Shown here one piece after another: positions 8,803 through 17,012 of a DNA stretch of 36,824 nucleotides (positions within the stretch are counted from its first letter, which is position 1; each line of letters opens with the position of its first letter). The DNA comes from RGIG3040 sp964410675. Lineage in GTDB: Bacteria; Bacillota; Clostridia; Lachnospirales; Lachnospiraceae. The stretch is from positions 1 through 36,824 of the forward strand of contig CAYPIB010000010.1 in assembly GCA_964410675.1 (NCBI GenBank). The letters are read 5' to 3'. Position numbers and translations under genes: made by a program. The notes under the pieces were generated by a model. The model made no database searches. It was given only the letters and a program-made list of their open reading frames with translations, and had not been told where the DNA came from.

Positions 8803-9807
8803 ATGATTGAAATAATAATAAATGAAAACGAAGCCGGTCAGCGATTGGATAAATACCTTGCCAAAGTTCTTGTAAAGGCTTCATCCAGTTTTTATTATAA
8901 AATGCTTCGTAAAAAAAATATTACACTAAACAATAAAAAAGCCGATGGTAAAGAAAAACTTGTAAAGGGAGACTGCGTAAAATTCTTTTTATCCGAAGAT
9001 ACCTTTGCTAAATTTTCTAAAGGCGATACCGAGGACTTTTCCGCTATTCGCATTCCATCTTCGTTTGAAGTTATTTACGAGGATACGGATATTCTTCTCG
9101 TGAATAAACCGGCCGGTTTACTTTCTCAAAAAGCAAAAATTACCGACACTTCACTAAATGAATATGTGATAGCCTACCTAATCAAAAGCGGTCAGTTATT
9201 AGAAGAGGATTTAGCGACGTTTAAACCGTCCATTTGCAATCGGCTTGACCGCAACACATCCGGTATTGTCATTTGCGGGAAAACGTTAAAGGGATTGCAG
9301 CAAATGAACGAGATTATTAAAAACAGATCCCTGCAGAAGTTTTACGTAACGCTTGTGAAAGGCGCTTTGAAAAAACCGGTTCATTTAGAAGGATATTTAA
9401 AAAAAGATGAGGCAGCAAATAAAGTCTCTTTGCAGAAAGAAGCAACACCGGATAGTGTTTTTATTTCTACCGTTATTACGCCTTTAAAAGAAATACAGCT
9501 TAAGAATCAAACCGTTACATTAACAGAAGTCTGCTTAATCACAGGAAAGACACATCAAATCCGCGCTCATATGGCATCCATTGGCCATCCGATTATAGGC
9601 GATTACAAGTACGGCACCAGAGCCTATAATGATGAAATGAAGAAGGAATTTAACATTTCCCATCAGTTACTGCATGCTTACAAATTAATACTGCCTGCCT
9701 TATCTGCCCCCTTCGAGCATCTGTCGGGTAAACAATTTAAGGCTAAACTGCCCAAAAGCTTTCTTAAGTTACTTCATATGGCCCACATTACTTCTTTTGA
9801 TATTTAA
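8803..9807 (+). CDS. RluA-family pseudouridine synthase
   Basis: The 334-aa protein has an N-terminal S4-like domain (AGQRLDKYLAKVL...ITLNNKKADGKEKLVKGD). The RluA catalytic domain follows: VNKPAGLLSQ, the catalytic-aspartate motif CNRLDRNTSGIVICGKT, and TGKTHQIRAHMASIGHPIIGD near the C-terminus. It modifies uridines in 23S rRNA, and RluC/RluD-type targets are most likely. It is the last gene of the run starting at 4790. Its 3' end overlaps the convergent AraC-type gene by 20 nt, leaving no room for a separate terminator. Confidence 0.93.
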   Translation: MIEIIINENEAGQRLDKYLAKVLVKASSSFYYKMLRKKNITLNNKKADGKEKLVKGDCVKFFLSEDTFAKFSKGDTEDFSAIRIPSSFEVIYEDTDILLVNKPAGLLSQKAKITDTSLNEYVIAYLIKSGQLLEEDLATFKPSICNRLDRNTSGIVICGKTLKGLQQMNEIIKNRSLQKFYVTLVKGALKKPVHLEGYLKKDEAANKVSLQKEATPDSVFISTVITPLKEIQLKNQTVTLTEVCLITGKTHQIRAHMASIGHPIIGDYKYGTRAYNDEMKKEFNISHQLLHAYKLILPALSAPFEHLSGKQFKAKLPKSFLKLLHMAHITSFDI

Positions 9808-10660
9808 GCCGATATTGCTTTGGTGTCATCGTATATTTGCGTTTAAAAATACGGATTAAGTGACTGCAGTCTGAAAATCCCGTTTCACTGCTAATATAAT
9901 TTAAATCGTAATCTGTAAATAATAATAAATTCTCTACTTTGCAAAGCCGAATAAATTCAATATACTGCTTACAGGATTTTCCGTATAGTGTATGGAACGT
10001 CTTGGCAAAATAAGAATAGCTCATATGACACATATCTGCCAGCTCCTCAACCTTTAAATTTTCAGAGGAATGCTCATCAATATACTCTAATATATCATGA
10101 ATAGAATAGGTATTTTCCATCGCATATGCCCCATCCGGGAAAAAACCAAGTTCACGCCAAATCCTCAATATTTCAATTAATAATGATCCGATTGCGCATT
10201 GTAGTGAAATATCATATCCATAGTTTTTGTCCTTCATTTCCTTTACACAAATTGCAAAAAAAGTTGGTAGAGAAACGGTTTCAAAATCTTTTTTTGAAAA
10301 TGTAACCGGGTATTTATCTTCCTGCACTGCCTGGCGAAAGAGACCGCTCAGTCTTGGAAAGTATCCTCTCGATAAAGAAAGGCTGTTAATATCAAATTTA
10401 ATAACACTATATCTTAAATGCCCTTGGGAAGCAGTATGAATCGAATGTACAACCTGAGGCTGTATAAAAATCATTTCTTCGGTATCTGCCACATATACCT
10501 TTTCATTTAATGTAATCCATGCACGTCCCTCTAAAATATAAATAATTTCAACAAAATAATGCCAGTGTGAAGGAACTGGAAATACATCTATATTTGTATC
10601 GATGTCAAATGCCTCGATTGGTGAATTTAAGTTGTCGGTATTTTCGTATAAATAATTCAT
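9788..10660 (-). CDS. AraC family transcriptional regulator
   Basis: The 290-aa protein has an N-terminal cupin sensor domain (VPSHWHYFVEIIYILEGRAWITLNEKVY, with the HWHYF...E cupin signature). The C-terminal pair of AraC helix-turn-helices follows at about residues 190-288 (LKVEELADMCHMSYSYFAKTFHTLYGKSCKQY and ISSETGFSDCSHLIRIFKRKYTMTPKQYR). Such proteins usually sense a sugar and activate a neighbouring carbohydrate gene. It is transcribed divergently from the GH113-like gene, which is the natural target. A GGAGGA site precedes its ATG, and a perfect inverted repeat lies just upstream. Confidence 0.93.
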   Translation of the reverse strand: MNYLYENTDNLNSPIEAFDIDTNIDVFPVPSHWHYFVEIIYILEGRAWITLNEKVYVADTEEMIFIQPQVVHSIHTASQGHLRYSVIKFDINSLSLSRGYFPRLSGLFRQAVQEDKYPVTFSKKDFETVSLPTFFAICVKEMKDKNYGYDISLQCAIGSLLIEILRIWRELGFFPDGAYAMENTYSIHDILEYIDEHSSENLKVEELADMCHMSYSYFAKTFHTLYGKSCKQYIEFIRLCKVENLLLFTDYDLNYISSETGFSDCSHLIRIFKRKYTMTPKQYRLKYQKK

Positions 10661-10672
10661 TATTCTTCCTCC

Positions 10673-10693
10673 AAAATAGATTTGTTCTATTTT
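10673..10693. promoter_or_regulatory. Candidate operator between AraC gene and GH113-like gene
   Basis: AAAATAGA-TTTGT-TCTATTTT is a perfect 8-5-8 inverted repeat in the divergent intergenic region, immediately upstream of the AraC gene's ribosome binding site. It could be the regulator's autoregulatory site or the binding site of a second repressor. AraC proteins more often use direct repeats, so the binder is uncertain. Confidence 0.5.
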
Positions 10694-10729
10694 TTGTATA
10701 AAATCATTATATTCCTTTTTCTTTTGTTT

Positions 10730-10738
10730 TGCTATAGT
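10730..10738 (+). promoter_or_regulatory. Extended -10 promoter element of the GH113-like gene
   Basis: TGCTATAGT is an extended -10 element located 33 nt before the ATG, with no good -35 hexamer upstream. A weak -35 is what an activator-dependent (AraC-type) promoter would show. A strong AAAGGAGGT ribosome binding site follows at about 10756-10764. Confidence 0.45.
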
Positions 10739-10771
10739 GAAATTGCAAAAACAAAAAGGAGGTATTGCAGA

Positions 10772-11687
10772 ATGGATTATATTAAAGGTGTAAATTTCTA
10801 TCCTTTTTCAAGAAAAGGAAGTTTTTTAGAGGAAGAGAGTATGAACAGCTTGAGGGAGATGAAAGAGAGTACTGGGGCAAATTATGTTATTTTTACGCCG
10901 AACGGTTTGCAGGATACTCCTCAATCAGAAGATATTTGTTATGAAAACGAAGCAAATGTTACAGATGAAGAGTTGTGCGGTATGATTTCTTATGCCAAGG
11001 AGCTTGGCTTAAAAGTTATTTTAAAACCAACGGTAAATTGCAAAAACGGTACTTGGCGGGCGCATATCAGTTTTTTTGATGAAGATGTCGTTTGTGAACC
11101 GAAGTGGGGAAACTGGTTTGAGTCCTATAAAAAATTTCAGCTTCACTATGCTAAAATAGCCCAGACAATGAACTGTGATATGTTTATAGCCGGCTGTGAA
11201 ATGGTTATGAGCGAACACAGGGAGTCAGAATGGCGTGACGTTATCCGTGCAATCCGNNNNNNNNNNNNNNAACACGGATAAATATCAGGAACACAATGTG
11301 GGCTGGTGGGACTGTGTCGATGTTATTTCATCGAGCGGATATTATCCGATTGATGATTTAGAGAGACAATTGGATAGAATTGAGGCAATTGTCCAAAAAT
11401 ATAACAAACCTTTCTTTTTCGCGGAACTTGGCTGTATGTCTACCGAAGGTTCTAAATATGTTCCAAATAACTGGACTTTGACAGGAAAGGTTGATTTGCA
11501 AGGACAAGCTGACTGGTATAAGGCAATGTTTGAGGCAATTGAAAAAAGAAACTTTATACGTGGCTGTGCACTTTGGTCATGGGATGGAAAGCTATATTCC
11601 GATTCTGCCGCACTAAAAGACAGAAATTATGAAATTTATAAAAAGCCATCCTTAGATATAGTCGCTCAGTATTTCTCCAAACATTAG
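10772..11687 (+). CDS. GH113-like glycoside hydrolase (beta-mannanase type), with assembly gap
   Basis: The protein resembles GH113 (beta/alpha)8 hydrolases acting on beta-mannan oligosaccharides. It starts MDYIKGVNFYPFSRKGSF after a strong AAAGGAGGT site. The probable acid/base is E143 in AGCEMV, and the nucleophile is the glutamate in FFFAELGCMS in the second half. There is no signal peptide, so it is intracellular and would act on imported oligosaccharides. A run of 14 N at 11257-11270 splits the gene. The two halves are in different frames across it, so the N count does not equal the true gap. About 300 residues are visible, close to the family norm. The divergent AraC regulator and the following MATE gene form its context. 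A xylanase label is sometimes given to relatives. Confidence 0.8.
11257..11270. other. Assembly gap (14 N)
   Basis: Unresolved bases inside the GH113-like gene. The upstream half reads in the frame of the ATG at 10772 while the downstream half (from AAC at 11271) is shifted, so the real length must differ from 14 by one or two modulo three. The homologous gap would hold roughly five to ten residues. Confidence 0.99.
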
Positions 11688-11713
11688 TATGTTTGACTGT
11701 GAGGTTATTTATT

Positions 11714-13063
11714 ATGAAACAGAAATATGTACTTGATATGACAAAAGGAAATGAGGTTGCACTTTTACTGCGCTTTGCTTTTCCGCTGCTCATCGGCAAT
11801 ATTTTTCAACAATTATATAATATGGTAGACTCCGTAGTCGTAGGCAGATATGTTGGTGCAAATGCACTGGCCTCTGTTGGCAGTGTGGGAAACTTGAATT
11901 TCCTATTTTTCTCACTATGCTTTGGCCTGACTTCGGGAATCGGTATTTTAATTTCTCAATATTTTGGTGCCGGAAAGCAGGAACAAGTAAAGCAAATTAT
12001 TGCTAACTCTATATATATTATTTTAACAGCCGGAATTATAATCAGTTTAATCAGCGTGATTTTTGCCAGGCCGATCTTAATATTAATGAATACACCAAAG
12101 CTAATTTTGGATGATGCTGTTTTGTATATGCAGATTGTCTGCGGAGCTACAATCGTTGTTGCGATTTATAATGGTATTTCAGCGATTCTAAGAGCGCTTG
12201 GTGATTCTAAAACGCCGCTTATTTTTTTGGTTGTGGCAAGTATTTTAAACGTTGTTCTAGACTTATGGTTTGTCATTGAATTTGAAATGGGTGTTGCTGG
12301 TGTTGCTTGGGCAACGATAATTTCTCAGTCTGTTTCTGCCATCGGCTCAATTATATTTGCTGTCTGGAGTAATCCTTATTTGAAACTTGAGAAGCAGCAC
12401 TTTATGATTGATTGGAATATTATTAAAAAAAGCTGCCGCATCGGCTTACCTGTAGCAGCACAAAATGCCATGATTGCTTTTTCAGGTGTTGCACTTCAAA
12501 GTGTTGTAAATCGTTTTGGCGCAACTGTTGTGGCAGCATATACGGCAACTAGCAGAGTCGAACAATTTGTTCATCAGCCGTTTGGTTCACTGAATATGGC
12601 ACTTTCAACCTTTGCCGGACAAAATTTAGGCGCTGGTCAGCATGAAAGAGTAAAAAGAGGATGTAAAAGAGGTTGCATTATGGTTGTTATATTCAGCATT
12701 CTCATGATTAACGTAATGTATTTATTTGCTAATCCAATTGTCGGACTGTTTGTCGAAAATGCACAAGTAATTGCAATCGGAGCAAAGGGACTGCAAATAA
12801 CAAGCTGGTTTTATATTGCGCTGGGACTTATTTATGCCATAGGCGGAACACTAAATGGTGCCGGTGATGCAAATTATGTTATGGCAAATGGACTAATTGA
12901 AGTAATATCAAGAATTATACTCGCTAATTTATTGGTTTTGCTGCCTGTTTTAGGTGTATGGAGTGTCTGGTACGCCAATTCACTGACATGGATTATTGCA
13001 GCACTCTTAGCAGTTGCGAGGTTTATTCAAGCAAAATGGAAATATAAATCAGTTGTTTCTTAA
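11714..13063 (+). CDS. MATE family efflux transporter
   Basis: The 449-aa polytopic membrane protein carries MATE features: FAFPLLIGNIFQQLYNMVDS in helix 1, VVGRYVGANALASVG, the repeat-2 counterpart GLPVAAQNAMIAFSG, and GAGDANYVMANG. Twelve hydrophobic segments are apparent. It would export organic cations or drugs using a Na+ or H+ gradient; the substrate is unknown. I prefer the ATG at 11714 (MKQKYVLDMTKGNE), preceded by GAGGT, over the in-frame ATG at 11693. It lies 26 nt after the GH113-like gene and is probably cotranscribed. Confidence 0.93.
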   Translation: MKQKYVLDMTKGNEVALLLRFAFPLLIGNIFQQLYNMVDSVVVGRYVGANALASVGSVGNLNFLFFSLCFGLTSGIGILISQYFGAGKQEQVKQIIANSIYIILTAGIIISLISVIFARPILILMNTPKLILDDAVLYMQIVCGATIVVAIYNGISAILRALGDSKTPLIFLVVASILNVVLDLWFVIEFEMGVAGVAWATIISQSVSAIGSIIFAVWSNPYLKLEKQHFMIDWNIIKKSCRIGLPVAAQNAMIAFSGVALQSVVNRFGATVVAAYTATSRVEQFVHQPFGSLNMALSTFAGQNLGAGQHERVKRGCKRGCIMVVIFSILMINVMYLFANPIVGLFVENAQVIAIGAKGLQITSWFYIALGLIYAIGGTLNGAGDANYVMANGLIEVISRIILANLLVLLPVLGVWSVWYANSLTWIIAALLAVARFIQAKWKYKSVVS

Positions 13064-13067
13064 ACGT

Positions 13068-13110
13068 ATCTGCAGGTATTCAATGAATATCTGCAGATTT
13101 TAATTTATTT
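13068..13110 (+). terminator. Terminator after the MATE gene
   Basis: ATCTGCAGgTATTC pairs with GAATAtCTGCAGAT around a 3-nt loop (13068-13098) and is followed by a T-rich tract. It sits 5 nt after the stop. Confidence 0.75.
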
Positions 13111-13126
13111 TATATACAAATAATGG

Positions 13127-13132
13127 TATACT
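13127..13132 (+). promoter_or_regulatory. Extended -10 element upstream of recU
   Basis: TGGTATACT (TATACT at 13127-13132) is a good extended -10 located 38 nt upstream of the recU ATG. The -35 region is AT-rich and not consensus. Confidence 0.5.
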
Positions 13133-13170
13133 TAAAGACAAACAGTTTTTAAAATTAGCAGGAGGTTATT

Positions 13171-13716
13171 ATGCCTACTTGGAATTCAAGGGGGTTAAGG
13201 GGTTCAGCCCTGGAAGAATTAATTAACCGGACAAACGAAAAATACCGCGAAGGCGGACTGGCACTGATTCAAAAAGTTCCGACGCCAATTACCCCGATAA
13301 AAATAGATAAAGAACACCGCCATATTACACTTGCTTACTTTGAGCAGAAGAGTACGGTTGATTATATTGGTGCCGTACAAGGGATTCCTGTATGCTTTGA
13401 TGCTAAGGAATGCGCTGTTGACACATTTGCACTGCAAAATATTCACGAACATCAAATTCTCTTTATGGAAGATTTAGAACAGCAGCAAGGGATTTCATTT
13501 TTTATCATTCACTACACTCACAAAGATATCTTTTACTATCTTCCTTTTCGACAATTAAAAAAATTTTGGACAAGAGCAAGGCAAGGCGGCAGAAAAAGTT
13601 TCCGTTTTGACGAGCTCGACTTGCAATATATAATTCCTAAAAAACCGGGAATACTTGTGCCTTTCTTAGACACCTTGCAGTTGGATTTGTCCTTACGCGA
13701 TGAATGCATGAAATAA
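13171..13716 (+). CDS. recU: Holliday junction resolvase RecU
   Basis: RecU cleaves four-way DNA junctions during recombination and repair in Bacillota. The N-terminus WNSRGLRGSALEELINRTNEKYR matches the family, as do VDYIGAVQGIPVCFDAKE (active-site acidic residues D and E with lysine), LQNIHEHQILFMEDLEQQQGISFFII and YYLPFRQLKKFW. The length of 181 aa is normal. A GCAGGAGGT site precedes the ATG. In many Bacillota recU sits beside a penicillin-binding protein gene; here it stands alone between the MATE gene and the his operon. Confidence 0.93.
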   Translation: MPTWNSRGLRGSALEELINRTNEKYREGGLALIQKVPTPITPIKIDKEHRHITLAYFEQKSTVDYIGAVQGIPVCFDAKECAVDTFALQNIHEHQILFMEDLEQQQGISFFIIHYTHKDIFYYLPFRQLKKFWTRARQGGRKSFRFDELDLQYIIPKKPGILVPFLDTLQLDLSLRDECMK

Positions 13717-13725
13717 AAGATTAGG

Positions 13726-13754
13726 TTGACAGCTAACATTTCGTTTAGTATACT
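13726..13754 (+). promoter_or_regulatory. Histidine operon promoter
   Basis: TTGACA at 13726-13731 and TATACT at 13749-13754, with exactly 17 nt between, form a near-perfect sigma-A promoter. It starts 10 nt after recU and lies 66 nt upstream of hisZ. Confidence 0.85.
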
Positions 13755-13778
13755 ATCGATAGTTTGACATGCTATCGA
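13752..13778. promoter_or_regulatory. Candidate his operator (palindrome plus half-site)
   Basis: ACTATCGATAGT (13752-13763) is a perfect 12-bp palindrome overlapping the -10 hexamer. The half CTATCGA recurs 19 nt downstream at 13772-13778. A repressor bound here would block RNA polymerase. A TrpR-like HisR/YerC regulator is the obvious candidate for a Bacillota his operon, but the match to its motif is an inference. Confidence 0.6.
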
Positions 13779-13819
13779 ATTAGAACTTTAACGTATTAAA
13801 GCAAGGAGGGAAAATAATT

Positions 13820-14998
13820 ATGAGTAAACGATTCGTACATACCCCAGAAGGAGTAAGAGATATTTATGGAGTAGAATATCAAAATAAATTAGCAACTCAA
13901 GATAAGCTTCATCATATATTTAAAAAGTATGGGTATAAAGATATTCAAACACCATCTTTTGAATTTTTTGATGTATTCGGCAATGAAATCGGTACAACAA
14001 AGAGCAGGGATTTATATAAATTCTTTGATAAGGAAGGTGAAACCCTCGTCCTAAGACCGGATTTTACCCCTTCTGTAGCCAGAAGCACGGCAAAGTATTT
14101 TATGGAAGAAACACTTCCAATCCGTTTTACTTATTCCGGCAATGCTTTTACAAACACATCCAATCTTCAAGGAAAACTAAAGGAAACAACCCAAATGGGT
14201 GCAGAACTCTTTAATGATGCTTCCATTGATGCGGATGCCGAAATGATCAATCTGGCGGTACAATGTCTTTTAAGCGTCGGTCTTACCGAGTTTCAGATAA
14301 GTATCGGAGAAGTTAATTTTTTTAAAGGACTTTGTGAAGAATTTGGTCTTAACGAAGAGACGGAGCTGGAATTAAGAGAATTTATTTCTACTAAAAATTT
14401 CTTCGGAGCACAGGACTTATTGCAATCCAAGGAAATAGAACCCGAAAAAGCGGAAGTACTTTTAAAAATTTCCGATGCCTTTGGTGCCCTTGATAAGCTT
14501 GTGGAGATGAAGAAATTTGTTACAAACAGCCGGTCTCTTACTGCCATTTTACATTTGGAAAATCTCTATGATGTACTTTGTCTTTATGGTGTGGAAAAAT
14601 ATGTTTCTTTTGATCTTGGCATGCTGAGTAAATACAATTATTATACCGGGGTCATTTTCAAAGGCTATACTTATGGTGCCGGTGNNNNNNNNNNNNNNNN
14701 NNNNNNNNNNNNNCTGCTTTCTTATTTTGGCAAAAAAGCACCGGGTATTGGCTTTATGATTATCGTAGATGATCTTATGGCAGCACTTTTAAGACAAAAG
14801 ATTTCCATTGATATCGAAGAAAACAGTACACTGATTGTTTATGAAAAGGAAGGCCTAAAGGACGCACTGGAAAGGGCCGATGCCCTTCGAAAGCAAGGCA
14901 GTTTTGTAGAGTTAATGCAGCGGTGTTCTGACAAAAAAAACGAAGACTATGATAACTTCGCTAAAAATAATAATATTACAGAAGTTATCTTTTTATAG
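13820..14998 (+). CDS. hisZ: ATP phosphoribosyltransferase regulatory subunit HisZ, with assembly gap
   Basis: HisZ is a catalytically inactive histidyl-tRNA synthetase paralogue that binds short-form HisG and makes it active and feedback-sensitive. Class II synthetase motifs are seen: TPEGVRDIYGVE at the start, LVLRPDFTPSVARST (motif 2 region), and YNYYTGVIFKGYTYGAG before motif 3. A 29-N gap at 14685-14713 removes about ten residues, including the expected GGRYD; LLSYFGKKAPGIGF resumes in frame, so this gap length fits. The protein is 392 residues counting the gap. An AAGGAGGG site precedes the ATG. It is the first gene of hisZ-G-D-B-IE. Confidence 0.92.
   Translation: MSKRFVHTPEGVRDIYGVEYQNKLATQDKLHHIFKKYGYKDIQTPSFEFFDVFGNEIGTTKSRDLYKFFDKEGETLVLRPDFTPSVARSTAKYFMEETLPIRFTYSGNAFTNTSNLQGKLKETTQMGAELFNDASIDADAEMINLAVQCLLSVGLTEFQISIGEVNFFKGLCEEFGLNEETELELREFISTKNFFGAQDLLQSKEIEPEKAEVLLKISDAFGALDKLVEMKKFVTNSRSLTAILHLENLYDVLCLYGVEKYVSFDLGMLSKYNYYTGVIFKGYTYGAGXXXXXXXXXXLLSYFGKKAPGIGFMIIVDDLMAALLRQKISIDIEENSTLIVYEKEGLKDALERADALRKQGSFVELMQRCSDKKNEDYDNFAKNNNITEVIFL
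14685..14713. other. Assembly gap (29 N)
   Basis: Unresolved bases inside hisZ. The frame is preserved across it and the number of missing codons (about ten) agrees with the family alignment expected between GYTYG and LLSYFG. Confidence 0.99.
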
Positions 14999-15009
14999 GA
15001 GGAAGTTTC

Positions 15010-15657
15010 ATGAGTGAAGATATGAGATACTTAACCTTTGCACTTGGAAAGGGCCGTCTGGCAGTAAAAACACTGGAGCTTTTAGAAGAAATCGGAATTA
15101 CCTGTGAGGAAATGAAAGATAAAAGTTCCAGAAAATTAATTTTTATCAATGAAGAATTAAAATTAAAGTTTTTTCTTTCCAAAGGTCCCGATGTTCCGAC
15201 TTATGTAGAATACGGGGTTGCTGATATCGGGGTGGTTGGTAAAGATACACTGTTAGAAGAAGAAAAACGTGCCTATGAGGTGCTTGATTTAGGCTTTGGA
15301 AAATGCCGGATGTGTGTATGCGGTCCTGCCGGTGCAAGAGAGCTTTTGAAGCATCACGAAATGATTCGTGTAGCAAGCAAATATCCAAAAATTGCAAAAG
15401 ATTATTTTTATAATAAAAAACATCAGACAGTTGATATCATAAAGCTAAATGGTTCGGTTGAATTAGGTCCGATTGTCGGGCTGTCCGATGTCATCGTCGA
15501 TATTGTTGAAACGGGATCAACACTGCGTGAAAATGGACTTGAAGTGTTGGAAGAAATTTGCCCCATTTCGGCACGCATGATTGTCAATCAAGTAAGCATG
15601 AAAATGGAAGCAGAGCGTATCAAAAAGCTGATTGCTGATTTAAAAGAACGTTTATAA
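15010..15657 (+). CDS. hisG: ATP phosphoribosyltransferase catalytic subunit, short form
   Basis: HisG commits ATP and PRPP to histidine synthesis. The 215-aa protein lacks the C-terminal regulatory domain of the long form, so it is the HisG-S type that depends on HisZ, encoded just upstream. Motifs include LTFALGKGRL at the N-terminus, YGVADIGVVGKDTL, and the PRPP-binding loop SDVIVDIVETGSTLRENGL. AGGAGG lies just upstream of the ATG, and the gap after hisZ is 11 nt. Confidence 0.96.
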   Translation: MSEDMRYLTFALGKGRLAVKTLELLEEIGITCEEMKDKSSRKLIFINEELKLKFFLSKGPDVPTYVEYGVADIGVVGKDTLLEEEKRAYEVLDLGFGKCRMCVCGPAGARELLKHHEMIRVASKYPKIAKDYFYNKKHQTVDIIKLNGSVELGPIVGLSDVIVDIVETGSTLRENGLEVLEEICPISARMIVNQVSMKMEAERIKKLIADLKERL

Positions 15658-15691
15658 ACATAATACTTAAGAATACTAGCGAGGTATTAAA

Positions 15692-16984
15692 ATGAAAATG
15701 ATACAATTAAATGAAGAGTCAAAAAAAGATTTGCTCGACAGTCTTTTAAAGAGAAGTCCAAACAATTATGGGCAGTATGAGAGTGTTGTTTCTGAAATTA
15801 TCGAAAATATAAGACAACATAAAGATCAGGCATTATTTGACTACACAAAAAAGTTTGATCACTGTGAAATCACTGCTGATACGATATTAGTTACAGAAGC
15901 TGAATTCGAGGAAGCATTTGCATCACTGGAGCCCGAATTTATTGAAACGATGAAAAAATCGGCAGCTAATATTAAAGAGTTTCATCAAAAGCAAAAAAAC
16001 AACAGTTGGTTTGATGCAAAAGAAAACGGTACCATTTTAGGGCAAAAAATAACCCCCCTAGACCGTGTCGGTGTTTATGTTCCGGGCGGTAAGGCACCTT
16101 ATCCTTCCTCTACACTGATGAATGTAATTCCGGCAAAGGTTGCCGGAGTACGAGAAATTATTATGCTGACACCTCCGGGGCCAAACGGAAAGGTAAATGC
16201 CGGTACATTGGCAGCCGCAAAAATAGCGGGCGTTGAGCGGGTTTATAAAGGCGGTGGTGCACAGGCTGTCGCAGCAATGGCTTTTGGTACCGAGTCAATT
16301 CCAAAAGTAGATAAAATAGTGGGACCGGGCAATATTTTCGTTGCCCTGGCCAAAAAGGCCGTATATGGTTTTGTAAGCATTGACTCCATTGCCGGTCCAA
16401 GTGAAATCTTAGTATTGGCAGATGAGGATGCAAATCCGAAATATATTGCCGCCGACTTACTTTCACAGGCGGAACATGATGAATTAGCTTCTGCAATTTT
16501 AATCACAACAAGCACGAAACTTGCAGAAGAAGTTTCAACGTGGGTTGATTTTTATGCCGAGCGTTTGGAACGAAAAGATATTATCAATAAATCTTTAGAC
16601 AATTACGGTTATATTTTAGTGGCAGAAACAGAAGAGGATTTAATCGATGCCGCAAATCAAATTGCTTCAGAACATGTCGAGATATTAACAAAGGATCCTT
16701 TTACTTTGATGACAAAAATTCGACATGCCGGTGCAATCTTTCTAGGTGAATACTCTTGTGAACCTTTAGGCGATTATGTTGCGGGACCGAATCACGTACT
16801 GCCTACGAACGGGACGGCAAAGTTCTTCTCCCCACTTAATATTGACGATTTTATGAAAAAAACTAGTATCATTTCTTACTCTAAAAATGCATTGCAGGCA
16901 GTACATAAAGATATTGAACTTTTTGCTAGAAAAGAGGGCTTGACGGCACACGAAAATTCAATTAAGGTTAGATTTGAAAAATAA
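15692..16984 (+). CDS. hisD: Histidinol dehydrogenase
   Basis: HisD oxidises L-histidinol to L-histidine in two NAD-dependent steps, the last reactions of the pathway. The 430-aa protein shows DRVGVYVPGGKAPYPSS, KVDKIVGPGNIFVALAKK, SIAGPSEILVLAD, the zinc-ligand segment LLSQAEHDELA, the catalytic EHVEIL, and LPTNGTAKFFSPL. Length is normal. A GAGGT site precedes the ATG, 34 nt after hisG. Confidence 0.97.
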   Translation: MKMIQLNEESKKDLLDSLLKRSPNNYGQYESVVSEIIENIRQHKDQALFDYTKKFDHCEITADTILVTEAEFEEAFASLEPEFIETMKKSAANIKEFHQKQKNNSWFDAKENGTILGQKITPLDRVGVYVPGGKAPYPSSTLMNVIPAKVAGVREIIMLTPPGPNGKVNAGTLAAAKIAGVERVYKGGGAQAVAAMAFGTESIPKVDKIVGPGNIFVALAKKAVYGFVSIDSIAGPSEILVLADEDANPKYIAADLLSQAEHDELASAILITTSTKLAEEVSTWVDFYAERLERKDIINKSLDNYGYILVAETEEDLIDAANQIASEHVEILTKDPFTLMTKIRHAGAIFLGEYSCEPLGDYVAGPNHVLPTNGTAKFFSPLNIDDFMKKTSIISYSKNALQAVHKDIELFARKEGLTAHENSIKVRFEK

Positions 16985-17012
16985 AATATTGATGTAGAAA
17001 GGGGCGGTTTAA

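Noticed and set aside
13755..13819. Histidine T-box or attenuator leader before hisZ
   Set aside because: The leader is about 60 nt, without T-box consensus, specifier loop or histidine-rich leader peptide.
16161..16515. Long antisense open frames inside hisD, hisIE and other genes
   Set aside because: They lie entirely opposite well-supported enzymes, have low-complexity residue content and no ribosome binding sites.
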